A stretch of 64,000 nucleotides of DNA from Vibrio campbellii CAIM 519 = NBRC 15631 = ATCC 25920 (lineage in GTDB: Bacteria; Pseudomonadota; Gammaproteobacteria; Enterobacterales; Vibrionaceae). Positions within the stretch are counted from its first letter, which is position 1, and the number at the start of each line of letters is the position of its first letter. Position numbers and translations under genes: made by a program. Of the stretch, positions 17,395-26,313 are shown piece by piece. The stretch is taken from contig NZ_CP015864.1 in NCBI RefSeq assembly GCF_002163755.1, positions 1,786,376 to 1,850,375 of the forward strand, written 5' to 3'. The notes beneath the pieces were generated by a model. It worked only from the letters and a program-made list of their open reading frames with translations. It was not told the DNA's origin and did not search any database.

Positions 17395-18048
17395 TTAAGC
17401 GAAATTTTCTACGATGATGTCATCTGCATTGTTAACAAACACCGCGCCTTTCTCTTCCATTTCAGCAATGACCGCATCGATAGTATCTGGCAATACTGCG
17501 CGGCTAGACGCTAGGTTCACAATCACTTTGAAACCTAACTCTAGAGCTTGAGTGACGGACTTTTTCACACAAAAATCGAGTGCCAAGCCACCAACAACCA
17601 CGGTGTCGATGTGGTTGAATTTTAAGAACTCATTCGCACCGGTGGTTTTGGTATCCGCCACGTCATGGAAAAAGATGCCGTAAGGGTGGGCGTCTGGATC
17701 CATACCTTTGTTCACTTGGAAATCGTATTCCAGAACAGGTGGCAGACCGTCTAGCAGCTCTACCCCACTAGTACCAAGCACACAGTGTCGGTTCCACTTA
17801 ATATCCACATTGGGCAGGCCAACTGGCTCAAGCATATTTGCTGGCGTTTCTGCATCCCAAGCCGCTTTTGGTGGGTGTAAGTCACGGCTGACTAATTTCA
17901 AACGACCTTTCGTGTGGTTCTTAAGCAGCTCTGGAACGATTTCTAATGCGCCAGTAACTGGTAGTTCGTCAGGGCAAAGTTCGGTAAAACCTTTCTCTGG
18001 ATCGACATCGATCACAGCAGTGGTTTGATAATTAACTCGAACGGTCAT
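17395..18048 (-). CDS. Nicotinamidase (isochorismatase fold)
   Basis: A 217-residue cysteine hydrolase. The catalytic triad is visible: Asp in AVIDVDPEKGFTELCP (~15), Lys in FQVNKGMDPDAHPYG (~120) and Cys in LALDFCVKKSVTQAL (~160). It hydrolyses nicotinamide to nicotinate, which PncB encoded nearby then converts to NaMN. I use the ATG at 18048 because AAGGAG stands 7 bases upstream; a longer frame would overlap the upstream nrtR stop. It forms an operon with nrtR, with the start 31 bp past that stop. Confidence 0.88.
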   Translation of the reverse strand: MTVRVNYQTTAVIDVDPEKGFTELCPDELPVTGALEIVPELLKNHTKGRLKLVSRDLHPPKAAWDAETPANMLEPVGLPNVDIKWNRHCVLGTSGVELLDGLPPVLEYDFQVNKGMDPDAHPYGIFFHDVADTKTTGANEFLKFNHIDTVVVGGLALDFCVKKSVTQALELGFKVIVNLASSRAVLPDTIDAVIAEMEEKGAVFVNNADDIIVENFA

Positions 18049-18079
18049 GGCAGACTCCTTGTCTGTCTCTATGCTTGCG

Positions 18080-18805
18080 TTAGCCACGCAAACAGTTTTG
18101 GAAAAAGGTCACTTCGTCGCTTGCTAGGGTGTACACCATAGCTGGCTTACCGCCTTTGCCTTTGTTGGTGGAAGCGACTTTGTTGGTTGGCTTAAGTACG
18201 CCGGAATCAATCAAACGGCGTTTGATCGTCATTCGGCTGATGTCGATGCCGAACTCTTGATAGGCGGAAATGATGTCGGCAACCAAAAACTCTTTATCAA
18301 GTGCGAACAGCAGGACAGAGGTGTATTCGATAGAGGCGCGCAGCTTTTGCCATGCTTTTTCAATCATCTTTTGGTGATCAAAAGCGAGGGTTTCTTCACC
18401 ATCAAGGATTGCTTGGAGCGGAAACCACTTCAGATGACATTCTGGTACGCCAGCGTTATCGATTTGCTCTTTGTTGTTACGGTCAACCAAGGCGTAGTGA
18501 GTGATGTTCAGGCTCCAATCCTCAGGATCGCGCTTTGGGTCACCATCGACAAAGGCTTCACTAAAGTGACGTGGATAGGTGTGGATTTTTTCACGGCAAA
18601 TACGACGTCGTGCCGCTTCGAAGTTCTCGTCTGCTGGGCATCCACCTTCGTCGGTCATGTCTTTATCAAACACGAACCCACCGGGAAGAGCCCATACACC
18701 GTGGTACGGACGTTCAGGATTCGAACGTTTGATCAGCAACACTTCCAACCCTTTATCGGCGCAGCCAGATAGCCTGAATGGAATGATGTCGACGGTTACG
18801 ATCAT
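18080..18805 (-). CDS. nrtR: NrtR: Nudix-related transcriptional repressor of NAD metabolism
   Basis: A 241-residue protein with an N-terminal Nudix-like domain (residues ~5-140, GVWALPGGFVF) whose catalytic box is degenerate (ENFEAARRRICREK), and a C-terminal winged helix (~150-230, ISRMTIKRRLIDSGVLKP and KGKGGKPAMVY). This is the NrtR architecture: ADP-ribose or related NAD derivatives release the repressor from DNA. It is followed by nicotinamidase and is divergent from pncB, so it most likely controls both. The ATG at 18805 (MIVTVDIIPF) has AGGA upstream; a longer frame is less likely. Confidence 0.88.
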   Translation of the reverse strand: MIVTVDIIPFRLSGCADKGLEVLLIKRSNPERPYHGVWALPGGFVFDKDMTDEGGCPADENFEAARRRICREKIHTYPRHFSEAFVDGDPKRDPEDWSLNITHYALVDRNNKEQIDNAGVPECHLKWFPLQAILDGEETLAFDHQKMIEKAWQKLRASIEYTSVLLFALDKEFLVADIISAYQEFGIDISRMTIKRRLIDSGVLKPTNKVASTNKGKGGKPAMVYTLASDEVTFFQNCLRG

Positions 18806-18998
18806 GATTTGGTCCTGAGAAAAATTTGTAAGTAATCTAGCGCATAACAAGTAGTCAATCAATGGGTAAGTAACCGATTGTTAGAAACATGCTCATTGCT
18901 GCCTAGCGTTTCTCTTTAAGCAAGGGTGTGCTTATCTACTTAGGTTATTCACAATAACTGTCGGATTTTTGTACGTAAAAACCTTATAGAAATGAGTG

Positions 18999-19064
18999 GT
19001 TAGTAACAAAAGTTGACAAACTCTAAGTGGGTGTTTATTGTTTACGCAATTAAGTTAGTAACAA
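18999..19064. promoter_or_regulatory. Direct repeat in the nrtR-pncB intergenic region
   Basis: The 11-mer GTTAGTAACAA occurs at 18999-19009 and 19054-19064, 55 bp apart, in the divergent promoter region. It is a candidate regulator site, though I could not match it to a published NrtR box. Confidence 0.4.
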
Positions 19065-19071
19065 CAAGTTA

Positions 19072-19165
19072 TATACCCAAGTTTGCCTTGTTGAGAACTT
19101 TCCACCAACTTGGTTGGGAAAACAATAAGATGCGGTTTGTACCGTGCTGAGGGAATTTGGGTATA
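19072..19165. repeat. Palindromic intergenic repeat with TATACCCAA / TTGGGTATA ends
   Basis: A 94-bp element bounded by perfect 9-bp inverted ends, with an inner hairpin around CCAACTTGGTTGG (~19101-19121). It sits directly before the pncB ribosome-binding site, so it would be transcribed in the 5' UTR. A second element with the same ends is at 26314-26361. Confidence 0.6.
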
Positions 19166-19195
19166 AACGAAAAAGGGCGTGTAGAAGGGCTCCGA

Positions 19196-20506
19196 ATGAC
19201 CACCAATTTATTTTCGTCTCGCATCATCCAAAGTGCTTTAGATTTTGACGTATATAAAGTGAATATGATGAGTGCTGTTGCAGCGCTCTATCCTGATGCG
19301 ATGGTGTCTTATAAATTCATCGTACGCAGCGAAGAAGACCTGTCGGAATTACTGCCAGAGGTGAAAGCTGAAGTACTTAAACTGCAAGACATCACTTTCT
19401 CCACTGAAGAAATCGAGTACATCAAAGGTGTTGCACCTTATCTAAACCCTGAGTTTGTTGATGCGCTGCACGCGTTTCGTTTTAATCCTCAACGTAACGT
19501 TTCTTTTAACATTAAAACCATGGCAGATGGTACCAGCCAATTGCGCATTACCATCAATGGTCTTTGGAAAGAAACCATTCTCTACGAAACCATCATCATG
19601 AGTATTGTGTCCGAAGTGCGTAGTCGTGCACGTTGGGCGGAGATTCCAGTCGAGCAATTCCAATCTGTTTTAGAAGAGAAGGTTCGTCACCTTAAAACAG
19701 AACTGAAACGTCGCAATATCACCAACTTTAAGTTTGCAGATATGTCGACTCGTCGTCGCTTCTCTTTCCAAGCGCAACGCTCAATGCTGAATTATCTGAG
19801 CAAAGAGTTGCCTGACTGCCTTACAGGGACCAGCAACTACCACTTGGCGAAAGAGCTAGGCCTCACACCGATTGGTACTGTAGCACATGAATGGTTTATG
19901 GGTCATCAAGCATTGGTGAATGTTCGTGATTCACAAAAGGTGGCTTTGCAACGTTGGCAAAAGATGTTTAACGGCGCGTTAGGTATCGCGTTAACGGACA
20001 CTATTGGCATTGATGCGTTCTTAAAAGACTTTGATGAGGAACTCAGTAACGCGTACGTGGGAGTGCGCCATGATAGTGGCTGCCCTTACACATGGGGCGA
20101 GAAGATGATCGAGCATTACCAATCGCTTGGCATCGACCCAATGACGAAAACCTTAGTGTTTACCGATGGTTTGAACTTCGAGCAAGCACTGGATATTTGT
20201 GAGCACTTCCAAGACCGTATTCAAGTGAGTTTTGGTATTGGTACGTCACTAGCGAACGACATGGGTGATTACGCAAACGCGCAAGGCATCGCATACAAGC
20301 CACTGTCTATTGTGATTAAGATGGTGTCATGCAATGGCTCACCAGTTGCTAAAATCAGTGATGAGCCAGAGAAAGCGATGTGCGAAGACATCTTCTTTTT
20401 AATGAATTTGAAGCGTCGTTTTGAGCAGCCACTTGATCTTGACGAGTGCCGTGTACTGATCGACCGTCTAGAGGATGAAGGAGATAATTACCTCATCGAC
20501 GCCTGA
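19196..20506 (+). CDS. pncB: Nicotinate phosphoribosyltransferase PncB
   Basis: A 436-residue enzyme of NAD salvage making nicotinate mononucleotide from nicotinate and PRPP. Visible family blocks are IIQSALDFDVYKVNMM (residues ~9-24), FADMSTRRRFSFQAQ (~182-196), LTGTSNYHLAKELGLTPIGTVAHEW (starting LTGTSN ~213) with the catalytic-type His, and GVRHDSGCPYTWGEK (~289-303). I choose the ATG at 19196 (MTTNLFSS) preceded by AAGGG; an upstream TTG is possible but unnecessary. A perfect-ended repeat lies just upstream. Confidence 0.93.
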   Translation: MTTNLFSSRIIQSALDFDVYKVNMMSAVAALYPDAMVSYKFIVRSEEDLSELLPEVKAEVLKLQDITFSTEEIEYIKGVAPYLNPEFVDALHAFRFNPQRNVSFNIKTMADGTSQLRITINGLWKETILYETIIMSIVSEVRSRARWAEIPVEQFQSVLEEKVRHLKTELKRRNITNFKFADMSTRRRFSFQAQRSMLNYLSKELPDCLTGTSNYHLAKELGLTPIGTVAHEWFMGHQALVNVRDSQKVALQRWQKMFNGALGIALTDTIGIDAFLKDFDEELSNAYVGVRHDSGCPYTWGEKMIEHYQSLGIDPMTKTLVFTDGLNFEQALDICEHFQDRIQVSFGIGTSLANDMGDYANAQGIAYKPLSIVIKMVSCNGSPVAKISDEPEKAMCEDIFFLMNLKRRFEQPLDLDECRVLIDRLEDEGDNYLIDA

Positions 20507-20527
20507 TAAGAGAAGTTAATGATTGAT

Positions 20528-20559
20528 AAAAAGAGTGGTGCAAAGGCATCACTCTTTTT
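20528..20559. terminator. Terminator after pncB
   Basis: The stem AAAGAGTG-GTG / CAT-CACTCTTT with flanking A and T runs can serve both the plus-strand pncB and the small minus-strand ORF that ends inside it. Confidence 0.8.
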
Positions 20560-20731
20560 GCACCTCACAAACTTCGTTGTATTTGATTTCGCACAGTGCC
20601 CCACATTTTGTGCGATAAGGGAGACGTTTACTGCCTGTATTGGCACGAACCCTCTTTACAATAAGCCCCTCTAGGTCGGCACTCTTTAGGTGTTTTTCCC
20701 GAACTTTCTTCCAATAATCATCAAAAGCCAT
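20549..20731 (-). CDS. Small hypothetical protein
   Basis: A 60-residue basic, soluble ORF (MAFDDYWKKVREKHLKS...) with a Cys-containing tail (YRTKCGALCEIKYNEVC) that could bind a metal. GGTGAAG lies 4-5 bases before the ATG. It is convergent with pncB. I do not recognise it; the start and amino-acid composition look plausible, but it could be chance. Confidence 0.4.
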   Translation of the reverse strand: MAFDDYWKKVREKHLKSADLEGLIVKRVRANTGSKRLPYRTKCGALCEIKYNEVCEVQKE

Positions 20732-20958
20732 ACTTCACCGTGTTGTCATTTTTATTTTTATAAATTTGTTATTACTCTATGCAACACATTCCAGTTTCTA
20801 ATGTCAGAAAAATCCTAAAAATCGTTAAGTACAAAGCGATTTGTTGTAATGCTCTCATTTCTTGATTTTTAACTTCTATGGTTTCGACAAATTTATATCG
20901 GCAAACCTAGGAGGTGATTTGGTTATAGTACAAACAAAGATCAGGTCTGGAATTTACG

Positions 20959-21318
20959 ATGAATTTGGTTGTGCATCTACAGAAGAAAGTGATTAACAAA
21001 CAGGGTTATGAGTGGGCAACGCGCCAAGCGTGGAAGTGTGGCATCAAAGCGAACCTTGTTAAGCGTGTGATTGGCATTTACAAGGGGCAAATCGTGTGTG
21101 TTGTTGAAGGTTGCCGCGCTGAACTGACGACACCGATTAACAATCCTCTGTATGATGATGAAAAACAAGGTCGTTACGTATTTGTTGGCGGAATTTTCTG
21201 GGGGCCAAACAATATCATTGCTCCAGGTTTTCCTGACTTTATGTTTATGCACTTACGTAGCCTTAGCCATCGTCATAAGTATCTAACGGATGATGAATTG
21301 TTTTTAAGTTTGGCTTAA
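20959..21318 (+). CDS. Hypothetical protein (119 residues)
   Basis: A soluble protein with no signal peptide or clear domain. Visible features are a basic N-terminal half (residues 1-40) and an aromatic/Gly/Pro-rich stretch VFVGGIFWGPNNIIAPGFPDF (~74-94, starting VFVGGIF). It is followed after 18 bp by glpM, so it may be co-transcribed. A near-perfect anti-Shine-Dalgarno match (20909-20918) lies 40 bp upstream and is too far to serve this ATG. Confidence 0.55.
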   Translation: MNLVVHLQKKVINKQGYEWATRQAWKCGIKANLVKRVIGIYKGQIVCVVEGCRAELTTPINNPLYDDEKQGRYVFVGGIFWGPNNIIAPGFPDFMFMHLRSLSHRHKYLTDDELFLSLA

Positions 21319-21336
21319 GCATTCTGGAAAAATCGG

Positions 21337-21684
21337 ATGACGAGTCTCTTTCTTAAATCTTTACTCGGTGCAGTCGCAGTGTTGATCATTGCTATGCTGT
21401 CGAAGTCGAAAAGCTTCTACATCGCGGGTTTAGTGCCACTGTTTCCAACTTTTGCGTTGATCGCTCATTTTATTGTGGGCAGTGAACGAGATATGGAAGC
21501 CTTGCGGCAAACGATACTGTTTGGTATCTATTTTCTTATTCCTTATGCCGCGTATCTGATTTCAGTCTTCTATTTTAGCTATCGCTTGAGCTTGGTTGGC
21601 ACATTAACAGCGGCGACACTTGTTTGGGTTATGTTCGCTTCGATGTTGCTTGCATTTTGGACGCGATGGATGGTGCCTGCGTAA
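21337..21684 (+). CDS. glpM: GlpM family inner-membrane protein
   Basis: A 115-residue protein with four predicted membrane helices. FYIAGLVPLFPTFALIAHFIVGSER (starting FYIAGLV, residue ~27) and the second half follow E. coli GlpM closely. GlpM was linked to alginate and glycerol metabolism in Pseudomonas, but its activity is not defined. Confidence 0.85.
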   Translation: MTSLFLKSLLGAVAVLIIAMLSKSKSFYIAGLVPLFPTFALIAHFIVGSERDMEALRQTILFGIYFLIPYAAYLISVFYFSYRLSLVGTLTAATLVWVMFASMLLAFWTRWMVPA

Positions 21685-21904
21685 TTATTACCCATCCTTA
21701 CAATGTAGTTAGCCGAATACTCATAGCTCAACCTGATGTGATCTAGCTCTGATTTACCGTAGCTTGCTTTTTTGCTGACGTCACCTTAATAAAACAATGT
21801 TTTTTAACCTGCTAATGACAGAAGGCTTAATTTGACCTGATGTGAATTTCAGGCCGCGATTTACTATACCGCCAAGCAAAGATAACTGTACTGGGAAGTA
21901 ATCC

Positions 21905-22423
21905 ATGAATATGAAATCTATCGCAATCGCTGCAGCCGTTGTTGCTGTACTAGCAGGTTGTAAAGATAAGACGCCACCGGCACCAACAGAAGCGAACATT
22001 ACGCTTGTTGAAGCGGTAACTGAAACAGTGAAGAACCCACACCAAGTGTGTAAAGACGTGGTTGTGACTCACCAAGTTGCACCAAAGGATAACAACAAGA
22101 TCCTTGGCACGGTTGGTGGTGCAGCAGCAGGTGCTGCGTTAGGTAACCAAATTGGTGGCGGTTCAGGTAAAGTGATTGCAACGGCGGCAGGTACTATCGC
22201 GGGTGCAATGGCGGGTCGCGAAATCCAAGACAATGTTCAGAAGGGTGATGTTGTGACATCAACTGAGAAGCAATGTCATACCGAGTACACGACTTCTGAA
22301 AAAGTAGTCGGTTACGATGTCACTTACGAGGTTGCTGGTGCGCCAACCACCGTTCGTATGAAGAGCAAGCCTGCAGGCAAGACATTCCCAATTCAAGATG
22401 GCAAAGTGGTTCTACCGCAATAA
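21905..22423 (+). CDS. Glycine-zipper 2TM lipoprotein (17-kDa antigen family)
   Basis: A 172-residue protein with a lipobox (VLAGC, Cys19 or nearby), so it is a lipoprotein. Residues ~66-105 hold a glycine-zipper hairpin (GTVGGAAAGAALGNQIGGG and GTIAGAMAGREI), as in Rickettsia 17-kDa antigen/SlyB-type outer-membrane proteins. Two further cysteines flank the zipper (HQVCKD, KQCHTE). It probably supports envelope integrity. Confidence 0.88.
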   Translation: MNMKSIAIAAAVVAVLAGCKDKTPPAPTEANITLVEAVTETVKNPHQVCKDVVVTHQVAPKDNNKILGTVGGAAAGAALGNQIGGGSGKVIATAAGTIAGAMAGREIQDNVQKGDVVTSTEKQCHTEYTTSEKVVGYDVTYEVAGAPTTVRMKSKPAGKTFPIQDGKVVLPQ

Positions 22424-22443
22424 TCGCCAACAAACTTGAATGT

Positions 22444-22479
22444 AAAAGCCCTTTACTTAAGCGAGCAAAGGGCTTTTTT
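22444..22479. terminator. Terminator after the glycine-zipper lipoprotein
   Basis: The 11-bp stem AAAAGCCCTTT / AAAGGGCTTTT is followed by T residues. Confidence 0.85.
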
Positions 22480-22492
22480 GATCATGCAGTGA

Positions 22493-23584
22493 TTATTTCT
22501 CGACAAAATAGTCGACTAAGGTTTTGCGCCACTCTCTCGATTCTCTAATCTGCAATAATGCGCGATTGATCTCTTCCTCATATTGGTTGTTTTCGGTCAT
22601 GATGAAACCGTAGTTTTGCTTTTCCAATTGATAAGGTAACACTTCAAGGTTTTCAAATTGTCCGCTCTGTCTGCCGTTACCAATCATGTACTTTAGGACG
22701 ACATCATCAGCGACAATTGCTTCAACTTCCCCGTTCTCCAATGCTTCCAGCAAGGTTGTCATGTCGTCGTAGCTTTTGTGTCGAATACCAAAACTAGTGA
22801 GCATGAGCGAAGAGGTCGTTGCTCCTTTGGCGCCAACTTGAACTTTGGCAAGGTCATTGACGCCTTTAATTTGAGAATATCCTTGGCTGAGCGTGAGCTT
22901 ACTGGCTAAAACAGCGGTAATACTTGCGATGAAGAGCATGCTAAGTACACCGATTAGTACAGTGATGATACGCCCTGTCAGGCTCTTAAACTCAAAATAA
23001 TTGAACGGGCCGCGAGTGATAAACAGTAAGCCAAGTATAAAGCTCTCAACCCAGCGACCGATTCGACTGTTCATTGAATACAGCTTTTCATTCTTTCCTT
23101 TCTCTATGATGTAGAAAAAAGCGCCTACTAAACCTGCTATCAATACAATTGCCCCAATGATCAGCCATAACGCAGGGTTCAAAAATATCGACTTTAAGGT
23201 ATGTAGGTAGCCTTGACGCTTAACCGCGATAGCGAGGTGTGTTTCATAAAAGGAGTGAGAAAAATCGGCAAATAACTCTCGCTCCGGTGTGATCGATATA
23301 CAGGAGACGCCAATATCGACTTGGCCAGTTTCAATCGAACTGAGGAGATCGTCGAGAGGATGATTCTCAAGCTGAAACTCTACTCCCATGTTTTTAGCTA
23401 TTCGCTCCCATAGCTCAACGCTCAGGCCGTTAATTTCTTCACCAGTCGAATGAATAACAAAGGGAGGACAGGGATAAGTGCCGACTTTGAGAGGGGTAGC
23501 GAAGGAGGCTGAGCTAAATAAGACAATAACGAAAAGTGCGGAAGTGACAAAGTGTTGAAGTGTCAATTTGAATACGTTTTGCAT
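22493..23584 (-). CDS. Ionotropic glutamate receptor-like channel protein
   Basis: A 363-residue protein with the order signal peptide (1-29), ligand lobe S1 (~31-121), membrane helix M1 (~137-160), re-entrant pore segment (~178-196), membrane helix M2 (~204-227), ligand lobe S2 (~240-360). This is the layout of bacterial GluR0-type channels, in which a split solute-binding domain surrounds a potassium-channel-like pore. ISITPERELFADFS (~97-110) carries the Arg that binds the ligand carboxylate. ASITAVLASKLTL in M2 resembles the SYTANLAAFLT motif of animal receptors. The pore segment (LLFITRGPFNYFEFKS) lacks a TVGYG filter. The ATG at 23584 has GAGG 8 bases upstream. Channel function is inference. 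Confidence 0.8.
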   Translation of the reverse strand: MQNVFKLTLQHFVTSALFVIVLFSSASFATPLKVGTYPCPPFVIHSTGEEINGLSVELWERIAKNMGVEFQLENHPLDDLLSSIETGQVDIGVSCISITPERELFADFSHSFYETHLAIAVKRQGYLHTLKSIFLNPALWLIIGAIVLIAGLVGAFFYIIEKGKNEKLYSMNSRIGRWVESFILGLLFITRGPFNYFEFKSLTGRIITVLIGVLSMLFIASITAVLASKLTLSQGYSQIKGVNDLAKVQVGAKGATTSSLMLTSFGIRHKSYDDMTTLLEALENGEVEAIVADDVVLKYMIGNGRQSGQFENLEVLPYQLEKQNYGFIMTENNQYEEEINRALLQIRESREWRKTLVDYFVEK

Positions 23585-23737
23585 GCACAAGACCTCAAAT
23601 AAGAGGCAGCTGTGAATTGTATCGAGAGCGAGAGTCACCCTAAAAATGTAAGAATGTTCAGAAACAGAGGGGGTGATGATGAATTCAGTACTGCCCTAGT
23701 TTTATTATTTACGTTTTTAACTATAGCAGTTGTTACC

Positions 23738-23770
23738 AAACAACAAGGGACAGTGAATTGCCCCTTGTTT
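23738..23770. terminator. Hairpin after the second EamA gene
   Basis: The stem AACAAGGG / CCCTTGTT lies just past the stop codon of the minus-strand EamA gene and is followed by a short T-containing stretch. Confidence 0.6.
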
Positions 23771-23779
23771 CGGTTTCGT

Positions 23780-24715
23780 CTATGCCACAGGTGCTTGGTG
23801 GTGCTGTTGCTCTTCAGCGAGCTTTGCAGCTTGGGCTTGTTTTTGCTTGCGGCGTTCGCGCTTAGATAACCAAACCAGAGGCACCACAATCATCACTGTG
23901 CCAATTGCCATAAAGATATCTGGCACTTCACCAAACCAAATCAAACCAACGATTACTGCACCAATCAAGCCGCTGTATTCTGCGCTGGCAATTTTGTTGC
24001 TATCGAAAGAGCGATAAGCCAATACACAGGTTGCTGCATAAATCATGATGAACAAGCTCGAACCTGCCGCAATAGGGAAGGAACTCCAATCCCATGCTTC
24101 ACCTTCAATAAACACCAACAACAATGATACCGGGATGCCGGCTAGGTTAGTCATCAACAGTGCGTGTGGGACAGATTGGTTCTTTGGCAGTTTGCGGATC
24201 AGCAGGTTGTTGATCGCCAATGTGACTGCGACAACCAATGCCGATAGTGCCGCCCAATCAATCTGATCGGGACGAATAATCACAAGCACGCCTGCAAAGC
24301 CCATCACTGCCGCCGCAACGGATTGACCGGAAAGTTTCTCTCCAAAGAAGATGGCCGCAAGTGGCAGCATGATCAAAGGCGCGGCATAGAAGATCGCGTT
24401 CGCGGTGGCGAGTGGCATCGACGAGATGGCAAACACCATGAAAATCGCGCCAGTTAACCAAACGTGCGCACGAACTGCATGCCACTTGAAGCCTTCCATT
24501 AATGGGGCTTGTTTAGTGAGTAAATACACGGGTAGTAACATCATCATAGCTGACAATTGTCGGTAAAACACAAACTGAAAAACCGGCACTTCATTACCGA
24601 CACTTTTGATCAAAGCGTCTGAGAGCACCGCAACTAGGTTACCAACGATTAATAGCAGCATGGCTGCACCGACAGATGTGACTTTCACTTTATTCCTCTC
24701 CTCATTCTTTGCCAA
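23780..24715 (-). CDS. EamA/DMT-family transporter
   Basis: A 311-residue protein with about ten transmembrane helices in two EamA repeats (ATANAIFYAAPLIMLPLAAIFFGEKL, starting ATANAIF, in repeat 1; ASAEYSGLIGAVIVGLIWFGE in repeat 2, from ASAEYSG). The C-terminus is basic then Gln-rich (KRERRKQKQAQAAK) and cytosolic. It is divergent from a LysR gene that probably controls it. The substrate is unknown. Confidence 0.9.
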   Translation of the reverse strand: MAKNEERNKVKVTSVGAAMLLLIVGNLVAVLSDALIKSVGNEVPVFQFVFYRQLSAMMMLLPVYLLTKQAPLMEGFKWHAVRAHVWLTGAIFMVFAISSMPLATANAIFYAAPLIMLPLAAIFFGEKLSGQSVAAAVMGFAGVLVIIRPDQIDWAALSALVVAVTLAINNLLIRKLPKNQSVPHALLMTNLAGIPVSLLLVFIEGEAWDWSSFPIAAGSSLFIMIYAATCVLAYRSFDSNKIASAEYSGLIGAVIVGLIWFGEVPDIFMAIGTVMIVVPLVWLSKRERRKQKQAQAAKLAEEQQHHQAPVA

Positions 24716-24782
24716 AGAGTAGGTGATGTCATAGGATGAATTGAAATGATATTTATTAGTTTAAGTATGAGATTTTTAGATA

Positions 24783-25667
24783 ATGAAACTACCACCTCTT
24801 AGAGCGGTCCACTGTTTCGAATCTGTTGCGCGCAATTTGAGCTTTTCCCTTGCAGCAGAGGAGCTCAACGTGACCCAAAGTGCAGTGAGCCATCAGATTC
24901 GAGTATTAGAAGACTATTTTGGTGAAGCCTTGTTTATTCGCCAGGGGCGTAAGTTGTCACTCTCGGATACCGGCTTTCGTTATCTTGAAGATATCAGTCC
25001 TGCTATTAGTTCAATTGCGATGGCGAGTCAAAAGGTGCGAGAAGGAGAAAAGGGCAGTCTACGGTTAGCGATTTACAGCTCGCTGGCGGTGAAATGGCTG
25101 ATCCCAAGATTGGCGGACTTTAAGCGTCAGTACCCAGAAATCGATCTCTCACTCAATATGGTCGCCGGAGATCCCGAACAAACCGACAGTGTTGGTGATT
25201 GCTTTATCACAGTGCAAAAGCCGAAGCGTAATTATATGGCAGTGCGCTTATATGATGAGGTTTTGTATCCAGTATGCAGCCTCAATATCTGGAAAGAAAT
25301 CCAAGACCAACCTATGCCGAATGCGCTCTGGTACTATCCGATCCTTTCTACTGATTCTATCTATCGCGAACGAGGTAAAGATTGGGCAGAGTGGTGCAAA
25401 GCCGGTGGGTTTGAACTGCCAAAAGACATTGATATGCAGCACTTCAGTCACATGCTGCTTGCTATCGAAGCCGCTCGTTACGACCAAGGCATTACGTTCG
25501 CTAATGACTTCATGTTGAATGAACGAGATAAATCTCAGGATTTGGTCTATATCCCTTCGCATAGACTGGAAACGGGAGACAGCTTCTACTTCGTACACAA
25601 GAGGAATCGTGCCCGTCAGCCAGAAATCATTAAGTTGACCAACTGGCTCAAACAGCAGTGCTTGTAG
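24783..25667 (+). CDS. LysR-family regulator (GcvA-like)
   Basis: A 294-residue GcvA-type regulator: PPLRAVHCFESVARNLSFSL and ELNVTQSAVSHQIRVLED form the HTH (residues ~4-50), and VKWLIPRLADF (~101-111) opens the effector domain. It is divergent from the EamA transporter across 67 bp, too short for two separate promoters without overlap, so both are likely controlled together. Confidence 0.92.
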   Translation: MKLPPLRAVHCFESVARNLSFSLAAEELNVTQSAVSHQIRVLEDYFGEALFIRQGRKLSLSDTGFRYLEDISPAISSIAMASQKVREGEKGSLRLAIYSSLAVKWLIPRLADFKRQYPEIDLSLNMVAGDPEQTDSVGDCFITVQKPKRNYMAVRLYDEVLYPVCSLNIWKEIQDQPMPNALWYYPILSTDSIYRERGKDWAEWCKAGGFELPKDIDMQHFSHMLLAIEAARYDQGITFANDFMLNERDKSQDLVYIPSHRLETGDSFYFVHKRNRARQPEIIKLTNWLKQQCL

Positions 25668-25712
25668 TGTAATTTGAGTGATTGCTTCGCTGTTCTCTCA
25701 CGAAAATGAAAA

Positions 25713-25737
25713 AATCCGAGCAGTGGAGGCTCGGATT
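25713..25737. terminator. Bidirectional terminator between the LysR and nlpE-like genes
   Basis: A perfect 9-bp stem AATCCGAGC / GCTCGGATT flanked by A and T runs separates convergent genes. Confidence 0.8.
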
Positions 25738-25775
25738 GGGTCTTTATCAGGATGAGATGAAATCGCTATTCAGCA

Positions 25776-26285
25776 TTAAGGCATTTTGCTCAGGTTGTAG
25801 AATGACGCTAGCTCGCCTGTTGCTTTTTCGCCGTTCATATCCAGCTTCATTAGCATGTTTTCACCAACGAAGTACTGGTTCGGACCGGATTCATCAATCA
25901 AGGTGATCGTGTTGCCTGATTCGTTCCAAGTGAACTTACCATCCGATTTGATTGGGCCGCCTTCTTTACCCTCATACAGCTTTACCAATGAGTAAGTACC
26001 GTCTTCGTTCAGAGTCAGTGTTGTATCGATATCCGCGCAATCAGCACAAGGAAGTTTACCTTTGTAAATGCCGTTCCAATCCAGCGCATTTTGCGCGTTG
26101 TGACCAGAATCAACAAAAGTATCTGTGGTGATCACTTGCTCTTCTTCAATCGGTGTTGCATCAACGGTGGTTTCAACTTCTGTTGCTTGAGGAACCTCAA
26201 CCGCAGTTGTCTCCGCGGGTTTCTCATCCTGACAGCCTGCTAAGATAACGACTGCACCAGTTAGTGCTAATAGTGTCTTTTTCAT
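25776..26285 (-). CDS. NlpE-like outer-membrane lipoprotein
   Basis: A 169-residue lipoprotein (lipobox ILAGC, Cys18). An acidic linker (~20-65) leads to the NlpE N-terminal domain: NGIYKGKLPCADCADID with the CxxC pair Cys80/Cys83, then TLNEDGTYSL and FVGENMLMKLDMNG. E. coli NlpE senses surface contact, copper and lipoprotein defects and signals through CpxA. This protein lacks the C-terminal OB domain of full-length NlpE, so it is the short form. Confidence 0.88.
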   Translation of the reverse strand: MKKTLLALTGAVVILAGCQDEKPAETTAVEVPQATEVETTVDATPIEEEQVITTDTFVDSGHNAQNALDWNGIYKGKLPCADCADIDTTLTLNEDGTYSLVKLYEGKEGGPIKSDGKFTWNESGNTITLIDESGPNQYFVGENMLMKLDMNGEKATGELASFYNLSKMP

Positions 26286-26313
26286 AATATTCCTCTCTAA
26301 ATCAACAAGTTGA

